Assembly: GCF_001955695.1 (NCBI RefSeq)
Contig: NZ_CP019236.1
Coordinates: 4,030,001-4,094,000, forward strand
Reading direction: 5' to 3'
DNA from: Rhodoferax koreense
GTDB lineage: Bacteria; Pseudomonadota; Gammaproteobacteria; Burkholderiales; Burkholderiaceae_C
Length of the DNA stretch: 64,000 nucleotides
Shown: one piece after another, positions 42,659 to 51,897 of the stretch
Layout of the letters: each line of letters begins with the position of its first letter
Numbering within the stretch: position 1 is the stretch's first letter
The notes under the pieces: model-generated
Told to the model about the DNA's origin: nothing
The model's input: the letters and a program-made list of their open reading frames with translations, nothing else
Database searches by the model: none
Program-made: the position numbers and the translations under genes

Positions 42659-45600
42659 CTAGGGTGTGGCCAGGCTCAAGTCGGCGCGCGGCGTCCATTT
42701 GGTGTCGCCGCCGACGTCCTTCGGCGCACCGAGAAAGAGGCGCTCCAGCGGCAGCTTCTGCGCCGCCAGGTAGTCGCGCACCACCACGCCGCGCTGTACC
42801 GCGAGCTGGTGCATCTGCTGCTCGGACACCTGCAGGTTGGCCAGCAGCAGGTCTTCCATTTCCTTCACCGGCAGGTCCTTGGCCAGGCCGATCAGGTTGC
42901 GTGGCTTGGGGAAATCCGCGCGCTTGTACACGGCCTTGAGCAGCTCGGGATATTCGGCATCGCTGACGGTGATATCGGCCGTGCCGTCCGACGCGGCAGA
43001 CGTGGACGCGGTCGATGCGCTGCCGGCATTGCCCGCCACCACGCTGTTGCGGCGCTTCTCGGCGCTGACCATGCGCTGCAGGCGCTGCCGCTTGTAGGCT
43101 TCGCGCTCGATCTCCAGGCTCGAGGTGCCGACCACCGTCATCTTGAGCGCCGGCCGGTCGGTCAAGGCCTTGGCCACCTTGTCGAGCCCTTGCTGCGCCT
43201 CGGCCGAAAGTTGCGCGCTGCCCGGGGCAAAGGCGACCTCGCTCAATTCCTGGCCTCCGCCGCCGAACGCATTGGCCAGCAGGCTGAACGGTGCGGTGAC
43301 GGCCTTGACGATCAGGTTGCCGAGGATCTTCCAGATCACCGGCCCGATGCGGAACTGCGGATCGTTGAGCGAGCCGCTCAGCGGCAGGTTCAGGTCGATC
43401 ACGCCGTTGCGGTCGGCCAGCAGGGCCACGGCGAGTTTCACCGGCAGGCTGGTGGGCGCGCCGGCCACGGGCTCGCCGAAGGTGAGCTGGTTCAGCACGA
43501 TGCTGTTGGTGGCGGTGAGCTGGCCGTCGGGCTGGACCACGTAGTGCACATCCACGCTCATCTTGCCGCGTTCGATGCCGTGGCCCACATATTTGACGGT
43601 GTACGGCGACAGCGGCGGCAACTCCAGGTCGCGCACCTTGCCGACGATGTCCAGCGCCAGCGGCTTGGCCAGCGGGTTGAGCTTGCCCTGGATGTCGAGC
43701 GACGCCGTGCCCTCGGCGCGGCCGCGCAGTTCCAGGTCGGCCAGTTGCGGCGCGCCTTCGGGCTGCACGCTGGAAAAGGCGCTGAGCTTGCCGGTGAGTT
43801 CGCTGAGGTTGGCCGTGTAGTTGGGCTTGACGAACCGGTCGGAGAACAACACGCGGCCATTGACCAGGCTGATCGGGCCGAAGCGCACCACGGCCGCCGG
43901 GCCGGACTCGGCACGTGCCACCGACGGGGCGGATGCCGAAGCGGCCGGTGACGTGACGGCCCGGGCCGGGGCGCTTGCCGCGGGCGTCCCCGCCGCGGCC
44001 GCCGGCGTGCTCGCCGGATCGGAAGACTTCACCAGGTCCTGCAGGTTGATGCGGCCGTTCTCGTTGACGATCACCCGTGCGTAGAAATCGGTGAGCGCGG
44101 TTTCCTTGACTTCGACCGCCGTGGGTTTGCCCGGCGCCATGGCCACGTCGAGGCCGCGCAGGTTCAGCACCTTCCAGCTCAGCAGTTCGCGACCGCGTGC
44201 GGCCACGGCAGCCGCCGCCGGCTCCTCAGGCGTTGGGGCGGGGGCCGGGCCACGGGCCGAGGCCCCCTTGCCCGATGCCGCCGACGAGGCCGGTGCAGCC
44301 GCGGTCGGCACGCTGGCGGCACTGTTGGCACGGAATTCCTCCAGTGTGGTGTCGCCGGTGAGCTTGAGCGTCGGGCCGGCCGCCGCCTGGGCAAAGTGCA
44401 ACTGGCCCTTGAAGCTGGTGTCGGCACGCACCAAGTCGATGTTCAGGGCGCCGCCGAAGTACGGCTCGAAGGCATGCAGCGGAAACTGCGCGATGTCGAC
44501 CTGACCCTGCGTCGCCAGCGGCTGCAGGGTCAACGTGCCGCGGTAGGACAGGCGGCCCGGCTCCGTGCGGCCCGCGGCGATGCGTGCGGCCACGGTGAGC
44601 GGCGACGGCGTGGCGCTGCCGGGCGCGATGTTCTTCATCTGCACCTCCAGGCCGGTCAACTCGAATGACACCGGCCTCGCGGGCGCCTGGTCGAGCATGG
44701 CGATGCTCCCCCCTTCGACCGCGAGGTCCGCGATCGCCACGCGCCAAGGTGAACTGCCGCCCGCGGCGGTGGCTGGGGCGGACTTGCCCGGTGACGCTTC
44801 TGCGGCGGGCGGTGTCTTGAGCCAGGCTTCATACATCCACCGCTGGTCGCTGCCGCGCTCCAACCGGGCCACGGGCCGGGTGACCGCAATACGCCCCAGC
44901 TTCACGCTGCGCTGTGCCAGGTCGACGTCCGCGCCGGTGATCTGCAGCTTCTGGATGCTGGCGAGACTGCTGGCCGTGGTGGCTGCCGACGCCGCCGCGC
45001 TGCGCTTGCCAGTCGCAGCCGCCGCGCCCGTCAACGCCAATCCGTCGAGCGACAGCTGCCGCGCGTCGATCTTCAACAGGTCGGGCGCCTGCCAGTCGAC
45101 GTCGACCTCGGCACTGAGTTGGCCATCGAGCCGCGGCTCGAGGAAGGAAGCGAGGTACGGCGCGGCCAGCGACAGCGGCACGCCGCCCGCCGTGGCATGC
45201 AGGCTGGCGGCCTTGTCGGTGGCCGAGCCTTTGAAGGTGATCGGACCGAGCGGTATCGGCACCGGAGACGCGGACGCTTTGCCGGTGGCCTTCTTGCCCG
45301 CGCCGGCATCCGCCCGGGCCACAGGCGCGACCACCGCCGTGGCCGGATCGAGCGCGGCCGAGCCCTCGAATTGCAGCGGCGGCGTGTCGCTGGCGAACGG
45401 CCAGTTGATCTCGGTCGCCTCGAGGCCGACATCGCGCAGCGCCACCGTGGCCGACTTGGCCTGCAGCAGCGCCATCTCGTCGGTCCAGCGCACCGCGCCG
45501 CCCTTGAGACTGAGTCGGGCCAGTTCCAGGTGCCAGGCCGGCGCATCCTTCGCGGCCGGGGCGCTGGCGGCGCTGGCGGCGCTGGCGGCACTGGCAGAAC

Positions 45601-46675
45601 TGGTGGAAGGCGCTGCTTTCTCGGGCGCGGCGGACGCCGATGGCAGGCTGGCCGGGCCGATCAGGTTCAGCCGGCCAGCCGCATCCCGGTGCACTGCGAT
45701 CTGCGGCGCGCTGAGCTCCACCGCCGACAGTTTCACGATCTGCTCGAGCGGGCGCACGTCGTCGAGCACCACCTTGAGCGCATCGAATGCCACGGCGTCG
45801 CCGCCGCGCGCGTCGGCCGCCTTCACGTGTTCGGCCTGCACCACCCCGCTGAGCCGCACCGACAGCTTGGGCTGCTGCTCGAACTGCAGCCGCAGATCGG
45901 CCTGCAGCGCGCCGCCCTGCAGCTTCAACGGCAGGTTGTCGGGCAGATAGCCCAGGTAGGGCGCGAGGTCGAAATTGGCGAGCTTGAAGCTGGCGTCTGT
46001 CTTGCGCGAAGCCGAGAACGGCGTGGTCTGCGCGGCGGAATCGAAGCGGCTGCCGTTGAATTCGAAGGCCAGGTGCGGCTCCACCTTGATCTCGCGCTGG
46101 GAGTCGAGGTTGCTCAGGAAAGGTACGGCCAGGTGCATGTTGTCGAGCTTGTGCGTCCTGTGGGCCAAGGCCTCGTCGTTGAATTCGATGGTGCCGCCCT
46201 TGAGTTCCACGTTGTACAGCGCGAAGTGCATCGGCTCGCCGGGTGGCTTGCCGCTTGGCGCCCCAAGGCGCGCGAGGATGTCGTCGATGTCGTAGCGTCC
46301 TGCGCCAAGCCGCGTCAGGCGCAGTTTGGGCTCCTCGATCGAGATCGCATCCACCACCGGCGCCAGCCGCGCCAGGGAAATGAGCGCTGCATCTATATAG
46401 ATACGCTTGATCTGCAACTGGGGCGGCGCTGCGGGGGTGGCCGGGTCGCCGGCGATGGCCAGCTCGTCGACCACGAGCTCAAGACTCCAGGGCTCGAAAC
46501 CGATGCGGCCGATGCTGAGCTTGCGCCCCAGTTGCTCGCTGCCGATGCGTTCGGCCTGGCTGCGCAACAAGGGCGGCAAGGCCAGCCAGCCCAGGGCCCA
46601 CAGCACCAGCAGGCCCACGACACACCACAACACGCGCCGCAGCCATTTGTGCCGCGAGATCAGATCGAATTTCAT
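42659..46675 (-). CDS. DUF748/AsmA-like envelope protein with OmpA-like tail
   Basis: The 1338-residue protein has one transmembrane helix near 14-35 (VLWCVVGLLVLWALGWLALP). A very long beta-rich region resembling AsmA/DUF748 proteins follows (IGRIGFEPWSLELVVDELAI; LRLTRLGAGRYDIDDILARL; GRINLQDLVKSSD). The C-terminal part has an OmpA-like segment (VAFAPGSAQLSAEAQQGLDK) and a basic helical end. AsmA-like proteins are thought to carry phospholipid between inner and outer membranes, so such a function is a reasonable guess. Low-complexity alanine/serine spacers occur at several places. A terminator-like hairpin at 46757-46794 lies upstream. Confidence 0.88.
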   Translation of the reverse strand: MKFDLISRHKWLRRVLWCVVGLLVLWALGWLALPPLLRSQAERIGSEQLGRKLSIGRIGFEPWSLELVVDELAIAGDPATPAAPPQLQIKRIYIDAALISLARLAPVVDAISIEEPKLRLTRLGAGRYDIDDILARLGAPSGKPPGEPMHFALYNVELKGGTIEFNDEALAHRTHKLDNMHLAVPFLSNLDSQREIKVEPHLAFEFNGSRFDSAAQTTPFSASRKTDASFKLANFDLAPYLGYLPDNLPLKLQGGALQADLRLQFEQQPKLSVRLSGVVQAEHVKAADARGGDAVAFDALKVVLDDVRPLEQIVKLSAVELSAPQIAVHRDAAGRLNLIGPASLPSASAAPEKAAPSTSSASAASAASAASAPAAKDAPAWHLELARLSLKGGAVRWTDEMALLQAKSATVALRDVGLEATEINWPFASDTPPLQFEGSAALDPATAVVAPVARADAGAGKKATGKASASPVPIPLGPITFKGSATDKAASLHATAGGVPLSLAAPYLASFLEPRLDGQLSAEVDVDWQAPDLLKIDARQLSLDGLALTGAAAATGKRSAAASAATTASSLASIQKLQITGADVDLAQRSVKLGRIAVTRPVARLERGSDQRWMYEAWLKTPPAAEASPGKSAPATAAGGSSPWRVAIADLAVEGGSIAMLDQAPARPVSFELTGLEVQMKNIAPGSATPSPLTVAARIAAGRTEPGRLSYRGTLTLQPLATQGQVDIAQFPLHAFEPYFGGALNIDLVRADTSFKGQLHFAQAAAGPTLKLTGDTTLEEFRANSAASVPTAAAPASSAASGKGASARGPAPAPTPEEPAAAAVAARGRELLSWKVLNLRGLDVAMAPGKPTAVEVKETALTDFYARVIVNENGRINLQDLVKSSDPASTPAAAAGTPAASAPARAVTSPAASASAPSVARAESGPAAVVRFGPISLVNGRVLFSDRFVKPNYTANLSELTGKLSAFSSVQPEGAPQLADLELRGRAEGTASLDIQGKLNPLAKPLALDIVGKVRDLELPPLSPYTVKYVGHGIERGKMSVDVHYVVQPDGQLTATNSIVLNQLTFGEPVAGAPTSLPVKLAVALLADRNGVIDLNLPLSGSLNDPQFRIGPVIWKILGNLIVKAVTAPFSLLANAFGGGGQELSEVAFAPGSAQLSAEAQQGLDKVAKALTDRPALKMTVVGTSSLEIEREAYKRQRLQRMVSAEKRRNSVVAGNAGSASTASTSAASDGTADITVSDAEYPELLKAVYKRADFPKPRNLIGLAKDLPVKEMEDLLLANLQVSEQQMHQLAVQRGVVVRDYLAAQKLPLERLFLGAPKDVGGDTKWTPRADLSLATP

Positions 46676-46756
46676 GCGCCCGATTTTGATCGCAGATCGG
46701 ACTGTCCAGAAGCATCGGATGTAAGCGCGGGTTCAAAAATCCGGGCGCCCAAATGA

Positions 46757-46794
46757 AAAGCCCGGACGGCAGGAATGACCCTTGCCGCCGGGCT
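46757..46794 (-). terminator. Leftward terminator with no gene in front
   Basis: On the reverse strand AGCCCGGCGGCA pairs with TGCCG-T-CCGGGCT, followed by TTTT. The nearest gene upstream on this strand is absent, so it may end a small RNA from the gap or shield the DUF748 gene. Confidence 0.6.
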
Positions 46795-47433
46795 GGGCGA
46801 CTGAACTAAGGTCCGTGTCGCCTGGGTTCGCAACAGGGAGAGTGATGTCCCTGGTTGCGGCGGAGGCAAGAGATTGCCCCCATGGTGGACCGGGGCTGCT
46901 TCGCGCCATCATCGCTTGGTGTCAGATGGCTGCTGGCTCCTACCGGTTGGGTGTCTGCCGTTGCAGACGTCTTCACTCTAGTCCACTGCGCGGACGAATT
47001 CAAAACAGACTTTTCAATCGTTGGAGAGGCCATCATTGGTCCGTTTGTATTGACAAATCTCCGGAAAACGGCCGATCAACTGCCCGCTGCCTGCAACTGT
47101 CGGACCATTCCTACACAACGACCGTTGGTCGGCCGATGTCCAAAAGTCATGGCGAAACGGGCCAGTTACAAATCCTGTTCATACGCCTCGCGGCGCACGG
47201 ATGTTGGAAGCCCGCTTCTTCACGACAGACAATTTCTGTTCATTTTTATGTATACAGCGGAAAACACGCGATTCCGCTCGCCCGCTGCTTTCATTTCAGT
47301 AGCACGGCGGCGCTCCAGACGCCTTGTCGAAGGCGTCTGACACCCACGCTTGGCGGGGCCGGTAAATTGTAAATCTGTGTTTAAATACAGCTTTTTTAAC
47401 AATTTATAGAGATATAAATTTAATTTGATATTC

Positions 47434-47463
47434 TTGACTCGATATTTGAAGTCCCCATAGAAT
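47434..47463 (+). promoter_or_regulatory. Promoter candidate for the lytic transglycosylase gene
   Basis: TTGACT (47434-47439) and TAGAAT (47458-47463) are 18 bp apart and each one mismatch from the sigma-70 consensus, in an AT-rich region. The leader would be about 180 bases. Confidence 0.55.
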
Positions 47464-47648
47464 CCGCCCGTTTCCCCCCACCCCCCTTGGAGACCCCGAC
47501 CGCTGCCGACCCCGGCTAAGTCAGATCGCTGTGAAAGTCTTGAAGACACCGCAGGATCCTGATGGCGTACCAACCATTCGAAGTTTCCACCGATGCCGCA
47601 GCTCCCCTGTGAGCCGTGGTCGGGAACCGCGCGAGATGAGGAAGTGCT

Positions 47649-48485
47649 ATGACAGCGTTAAAGAAGATGGGCCAGGGCATGCGTACCGTTGCATCGGACA
47701 TTGCCCAGGGCTTTTTTGAAATCACCCACAACGGATTCGCGCTCTTGGGCCTGATCGTGGCCTTTGCCGTGATCACCATGACCGCCCGCCCGGACCTGCG
47801 CGAAGCAGGAGAAGTCAAGCTCATGGCCTGGCTGCAGGAACGCCGCGTCGAGATGCTCGGCCCGCAACCCGAGGCGGAAGTCGAAGTCGTCGACCGTCCG
47901 ATGGCCAGCGATCCGAAGGATCTGCCCAAGCAGCAGGCGGCCGTGGCCTACTGGCTCAGCAAGAAATACCGCGTGGCACCAGAGCCGCTGAGCGCGCTGG
48001 TGGCCGAGGCCTACGACATTGGCCGCCGCGCCAAGCTCGACCCGACGCTGATCCTGGCCGTGATGGCCATCGAATCCGGCTTCAACCCGTTCGCCCAGAG
48101 CTCGGTGGGCGCCCAGGGCCTGATGCAGGTGATGACCAAGGTCCACACCGACAAGTACGAAAACGTGGGCGGCCACCTGGCGGCGTTCGACCCGATGACG
48201 AATCTGCGCGTGGGCGTCAAGGTGCTGCAGGAATGCATCTCCCGCGCCGGCTCGATCGAAGGCGGCCTGCGCTATTACGTCGGCGCGGCCAACATCGAGG
48301 ACGATGGCGGTTATGCCGGCAAGGTGATTGCCGAACACGTCCGCCTGCAGCAGGTGGCCAACGGCCGCAGCGCATCGATTGCCACGCCGCGACCCGCACC
48401 GGCCCAGGCTGTCGGCCCGATCCCCGTGGTGGCCCCGGCCAAGCCGGCACCGACGCAGGACGAGAAGGTCGCCGGGCTGTACTAA
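47649..48485 (+). CDS. Membrane-anchored lytic transglycosylase
   Basis: The 278-residue protein has one transmembrane helix near 29-47 (GFALLGLIVAFAVITMTARP), then a periplasmic SLT domain with LILAVMAIESGFNPFAQSSV (catalytic glutamate in the IESGFNP motif), GAQGLMQVMTKVHTDKYENV, NLRVGVKVLQECI and GGLRYYVGAAN. Such enzymes cut peptidoglycan by intramolecular transglycosylation. The C-terminal 45 residues are proline-alanine rich. Its ATG is preceded by GAGGAAGTGCT. It precedes the ZTP riboswitch and glyA but is separated by a non-coding leader, so it probably has its own transcript. Confidence 0.88.
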   Translation: MTALKKMGQGMRTVASDIAQGFFEITHNGFALLGLIVAFAVITMTARPDLREAGEVKLMAWLQERRVEMLGPQPEAEVEVVDRPMASDPKDLPKQQAAVAYWLSKKYRVAPEPLSALVAEAYDIGRRAKLDPTLILAVMAIESGFNPFAQSSVGAQGLMQVMTKVHTDKYENVGGHLAAFDPMTNLRVGVKVLQECISRAGSIEGGLRYYVGAANIEDDGGYAGKVIAEHVRLQQVANGRSASIATPRPAPAQAVGPIPVVAPAKPAPTQDEKVAGLY

Positions 48486-48523
48486 GCCTTCGAGCCGAGC
48501 AGGGCCGGCCTCGGCTACACTAG

Positions 48524-48713
48524 CGGGGTACGCGACTGGCGATAGGCCTGACCCTGGTTGACGCAACCGGGCGCTCGGGCTGACGTGGACCACCGCAGCC
48601 GCCTTCCGGCACAACACCGGCAAGACGCCCTCCGGGCAACCACTGGGAAGCGTACCACCCGCACCGCATGGCACAGCCAGCAGACGAGTGATCAGCCGTT
48701 CGCCTGGGCAGCA
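48524..48713 (+). promoter_or_regulatory. ZTP (pfl) riboswitch ahead of glyA
   Basis: The leader has the conserved features of the ZTP/ZMP riboswitch: GGGTACGCGACTGGCGATAG at 48525-48544, CCACTGGGAAGCGTACC (48640-48656), whose GCGTACC pairs with GGTACGC to make P1, and the CGCCTGGGCA core at 48701-48710. The ligand ZTP rises when 10-formyl-tetrahydrofolate is short. Such riboswitches control glyA and purH. The insert between the two halves is long, as in other betaproteobacterial examples I know. The remaining bases to 48773 would hold the expression platform. Confidence 0.85.
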
Positions 48714-48773
48714 CCCCTCGTTTCGCGGCATCGCGGCGAGGGTCCGCCATATGCACCAACTGCAAGGACTGCC

Positions 48774-50018
48774 ATGTACGACCGCAACATTCTGATCGAG
48801 CAAGCCGACCCGGAAATCTTCCAGGCCATCCAGAAGGAAAACGCGCGCCAGGAACACCACATCGAGCTGATCGCGAGCGAAAACTACGCCTCGCCGGCCG
48901 TGATGGCTGCACAGGGTTCGCAGCTCACCAACAAATACGCTGAAGGCTACCCCGGCCGCCGCTACTACGGCGGCTGCGAATACGTGGACGTGGCCGAACA
49001 GCTGGCCATCGACCGCATCAAGCAGATTTTTGGCGCCGAAGCCGCCAACGTGCAGCCGCATTGCGGCGCGTCGGCCAATGAAGCCGTGTTCCTGGCCTTC
49101 CTGAAGCCCGGCGACACCATCATGGGCATGAGCCTGGCCGAAGGCGGCCACCTGACCCACGGCATGGCGCTGAACATGAGCGGCAAGTGGTTCAACGTGG
49201 TGAGCTACGGCCTGAACGACAAGGAAGAGATCGACTACGACGCGATGGAGCGCAAGGCGCACGAAACCAAGCCCAAGCTGATCATCGCCGGTGCCTCGGC
49301 CTACAGCCTGCGCATCGACTTCGAACGCTTCGCCAAGGTGGCCAAGGCCGTCGGCGCGATCTTCATGGTCGACATCGCCCACTACGCCGGCCTGGTGGCC
49401 GCGGGCGTGTACCCCAACCCAGTGCCGCATGCCGACGTCGTCACCTCCACCACGCACAAGAGCCTGCGCGGCCCGCGTGGCGGCATCATCCTGATGAAGG
49501 CGGAGCATGAAAAGGCCATCAACAGCGCGATTTTCCCCGGCCTGCAAGGCGGCCCGCTGATGCATGTGATCGCCGCCAAAGCGGTGGCGTTCAAGGAAGC
49601 CATGGCGCCCGAGTTCAAGGCTTACCAGCAACAGGTGGTGAAGAACGCCAAGATCGTCGCCGAAACCCTGACGGCGCGCGGCCTGCGCATCGTCAGCGGC
49701 GGCACCGAGTCACACGTGATGCTGGTCGACCTGCGCGCCAAGGGCATCACCGGCAAGGAAGCCGAAGCCGTACTGGGCAGCGCGCACATGACGATCAACA
49801 AGAACGCCATCCCGAACGACCCGGAAAAGCCGATGGTCACCAGCGGCGTGCGCATCGGCACGCCAGCCATGACCACCCGCGGTTTCAAGGATGAGGAAGC
49901 CCGCATCACGGCCAACCTGATCGCCGACGTGCTCGACAACCCGCGCGACGAAGCCAACATCGCCGCCGTGCGCGCCAAGGTCAACGCGCTGACCGCGCGT
50001 TTCCCGGTCTATCGCTGA
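48774..50018 (+). CDS. glyA: Serine hydroxymethyltransferase
   Basis: The 414-residue PLP enzyme interconverts serine and glycine while charging tetrahydrofolate with a one-carbon unit. It shows [20 protein letters not shown] near 28-47, [19 protein letters not shown], the pyridoxal-lysine motif [20 protein letters not shown], and [18 protein letters not shown]. Length and motifs match GlyA. The ATG has AAGGA upstream, and its leader is a ZTP riboswitch, so expression should rise when one-carbon folates run low. nrdR lies 36 bp downstream, a common pairing. Confidence 0.97.
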   Translation: MYDRNILIEQADPEIFQAIQKENARQEHHIELIASENYASPAVMAAQGSQLTNKYAEGYPGRRYYGGCEYVDVAEQLAIDRIKQIFGAEAANVQPHCGASANEAVFLAFLKPGDTIMGMSLAEGGHLTHGMALNMSGKWFNVVSYGLNDKEEIDYDAMERKAHETKPKLIIAGASAYSLRIDFERFAKVAKAVGAIFMVDIAHYAGLVAAGVYPNPVPHADVVTSTTHKSLRGPRGGIILMKAEHEKAINSAIFPGLQGGPLMHVIAAKAVAFKEAMAPEFKAYQQQVVKNAKIVAETLTARGLRIVSGGTESHVMLVDLRAKGITGKEAEAVLGSAHMTINKNAIPNDPEKPMVTSGVRIGTPAMTTRGFKDEEARITANLIADVLDNPRDEANIAAVRAKVNALTARFPVYR

Positions 50019-50054
50019 TCCGTCCGCCTTGCGCAGCCTCCGCAACCTGCAGCC

Positions 50055-50498
50055 ATGAAATGCCCTTTTTGCGGTCACGGCGAAACCCAGGTCGTGGAGA
50101 CGCGCGAGTCTGAGGACGGCGATTTGATCCGCCGCCGCCGCCGCTGCGGCGGCTGCGAGCAACGCTTCACGACCTACGAACGTGCCGAGGTGGCCATGCC
50201 CAGCGTGGTCAAGAAGGACGGCAGCCGCGCCGACTTCGACCTGGGCAAGGTTCAGGCCTCGATGCGCCTGGCGCTGCGCAAACGCCCCGTCGCCGTGGAA
50301 CAGGTCGACGCCGCGCTCGAACGCATCGAGCGCAAGCTGCTGACCAGCGGCACCAAGGAGATCACCACCGCCAAATTGGGCGAACTGGTGATGCGCGAGC
50401 TCAAGAAGCTGGACAAGGTGGCGTATGTGCGCTTTGCTTCGGTGTATCGCAGCTTTGAAGATGTGGATGAATTCAGCCGGTTGATTCAGGATATTTGA
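50055..50498 (+). CDS. nrdR: Ribonucleotide reductase repressor NrdR
   Basis: The 147-residue regulator has the N-terminal zinc ribbon [20 protein letters not shown] with [17 protein letters not shown], and the ATP-cone domain ([20 protein letters not shown]). It binds NrdR boxes in front of ribonucleotide reductase genes in response to ATP and dATP. No nrd gene is in the window. It is co-directional with glyA, 36 bp downstream. Confidence 0.97.
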   Translation: MKCPFCGHGETQVVETRESEDGDLIRRRRRCGGCEQRFTTYERAEVAMPSVVKKDGSRADFDLGKVQASMRLALRKRPVAVEQVDAALERIERKLLTSGTKEITTAKLGELVMRELKKLDKVAYVRFASVYRSFEDVDEFSRLIQDI

Positions 50499-50581
50499 GA
50501 GCGAGAATAGACCAGACCAGCGGTCTGTGCGGCGCGACCAGCGGAATCGATTGTTGTCCCGGCGTTGGACACAATCGCAGC

Positions 50582-51184
50582 ATGCGCCCCGTTGCCCTCT
50601 CCCCTTATCTTCGGAAGCACCGCCTCGGCTTCACGCTGATTGAGCTGATGGTTACTGTTTCCGTCGTGGCGATTCTTGGCGCACTGGCTGTTCCGTCCTT
50701 GCGGGGGTTTTTTGTCCGGAACGCCTTTTCAAGTATCGGCAACGAGTTTCAGGGCAGCCTCCTGCGCGCTCGCAACGAGGCGGTGAGCAAGAACATCTGC
50801 GCCACGATGTGCATGAGCAACACGGTCGACGCGGCCGTTCCGTTCTGCAAGCAGTCTGGCCAGGACTGGCAGGTCGGATGGATTGTTTTTATGAATCCGT
50901 CGTGCGATGTCGATTACGGAAAAAATGCCAGCACGAAAGCCGTGGCCGCGGCCGACATGATTCTTGTCCGTCGCGCGGGCAATCCGGACTACGCTCTCAT
51001 GGCCCAGAGTTCAACGAGAAAAATGATGTTCAACGCCCGCGGCAATGTGGGTTTGAGCACGGCAGACAGATTTGATCTTACTTATACCGACACCCAACTC
51101 GAGTTGAAATATGGATTCAACATCTGCTTGGACACCATGGGCCGAAGCAGGTCGATTCCCGTGACATCAACCTGCACCTACTGA
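50582..51184 (+). CDS. fimT: Type IV pilus minor pilin, FimT/GspH-like
   Basis: The 200-residue pseudopilin has a prepilin leader of 16 residues (MRPVALSPYLRKHRLG), the cleavage site before FTLIELMVTVSVVAILGALA, the conserved glutamate at mature position 5, and a long hydrophobic N-terminal helix. The later part (FMNPSCDVDYGKNASTKAVA, MMFNARGNVGLSTADRFDLT) fits FimT/GspH. It is cleaved by PilD and placed at the pilus tip as part of the priming complex. It is the first gene of the minor pilin operon, 83 bp after nrdR. Confidence 0.88.
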   Translation: MRPVALSPYLRKHRLGFTLIELMVTVSVVAILGALAVPSLRGFFVRNAFSSIGNEFQGSLLRARNEAVSKNICATMCMSNTVDAAVPFCKQSGQDWQVGWIVFMNPSCDVDYGKNASTKAVAAADMILVRRAGNPDYALMAQSSTRKMMFNARGNVGLSTADRFDLTYTDTQLELKYGFNICLDTMGRSRSIPVTSTCTY

Positions 51185-51192
51185 ATTCCGTG

Positions 51193-51897
51193 ATGAATAA
51201 CATTCCAGCACATCAGCGCGTCCGACACCCCGCCGCATGGAATTCTCGTGGCGTGACCCTGGTTGAAGTGCTGATTGCAGTCATCGTGCTGTCCGTCGGA
51301 CTTCTGGGCATTGCCGGCCTTCAGGTGGTCACGACGAAGTACAAAATGGGCAGCGGTGTGCGCTCCGCCATCGCCGTCCTGTATTCGGACTTCACCGATC
51401 GCGTGCGGCTCAATCCGACGATGGCCGGGCCGAACTGGCTCACCGGCCAGACGTCGCCCGATATCGGTTCGTCCGACATCGACAGTTCCAAGTACACCTA
51501 CCAGGCGACCTGGGCGGTGCAACAGGGGGTCCAGGACAACCAATTGGTCTCGACGGCATGCGATGCCTCGTCGACCTGCTCGCCAAGCCAGCGTGCTGAC
51601 TACGACATGCTGACCTGGCGCAAACGCGTGCGCGAAAACCTTCCGCAAGGCGCGGTGTTCATCGCGGGCAATCGCAGTACCGGCATCGACGTCACGATGA
51701 TGTGGATGGACAAGGAAAACACCGACAAGACCGCCAGGACCGACGACCGCACGAGTGCCACCCAGGTGTCCCTGGTTACCTCGGCCAATTGCAGTACCAA
51801 CAACACCGAAACCGGTCTGGCGCAGCAAACCTGCTGCCCGCCAGCCGCCAGTGTGCCAGCCGGGGTGCGCTGCGCCCGCTTTTCCTTCATGCCATGA
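51193..51897 (+). CDS. pilV: Type IV pilus minor pilin PilV
   Basis: The 234-residue protein has a prepilin motif (SRGVTLVEVLIAVIVLSVGL) with glutamate at +5 and the FtsH-like helix, then QVVTTKYKMGSGVRSAIAVL and YSDFTDRVRLNP, which are typical of PilV. It belongs with PilW, PilX and PilE in the tip complex. The ATG at 51193 is chosen. A GTG three bases earlier would add one residue. It overlaps the pilW start. Confidence 0.88.
   Translation: MNNIPAHQRVRHPAAWNSRGVTLVEVLIAVIVLSVGLLGIAGLQVVTTKYKMGSGVRSAIAVLYSDFTDRVRLNPTMAGPNWLTGQTSPDIGSSDIDSSKYTYQATWAVQQGVQDNQLVSTACDASSTCSPSQRADYDMLTWRKRVRENLPQGAVFIAGNRSTGIDVTMMWMDKENTDKTARTDDRTSATQVSLVTSANCSTNNTETGLAQQTCCPPAASVPAGVRCARFSFMP

Larger units (their letters stand above)
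46676..47648. other. Gene-poor 970-bp gap
   Basis: Open frames of 100-190 codons occur on both strands, but none has natural composition, a good RBS or a recognisable domain. The region contains a leftward terminator at 46757-46794, a fold-rich block at about 46809-46895 (GGTCC and GGACC outer arms around a CAACAGGGA/TCCCTGGTTG hairpin), a perfect CAGACGCCTT/AAGGCGTCTG hairpin at 47316-47339, and an AT-rich stretch at 47360-47450 with a promoter at 47434-47463. A small RNA is possible. Confidence 0.5.

Noticed and set aside
46961..46976. TTGCAGACGTCTTCAC, 14 of 16 matches to the candidate ParB palindrome
   Set aside because: It lies far from the phage, breaks the palindrome symmetry, and a two-mismatch hit in this length of DNA is not remarkable.
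46855..47340. 161-codon rightward frame in the 970-bp gap
   Set aside because: It has no RBS, unnatural composition with many serines and arginines in the second half, and no recognised domain. Other frames of similar length overlap it.
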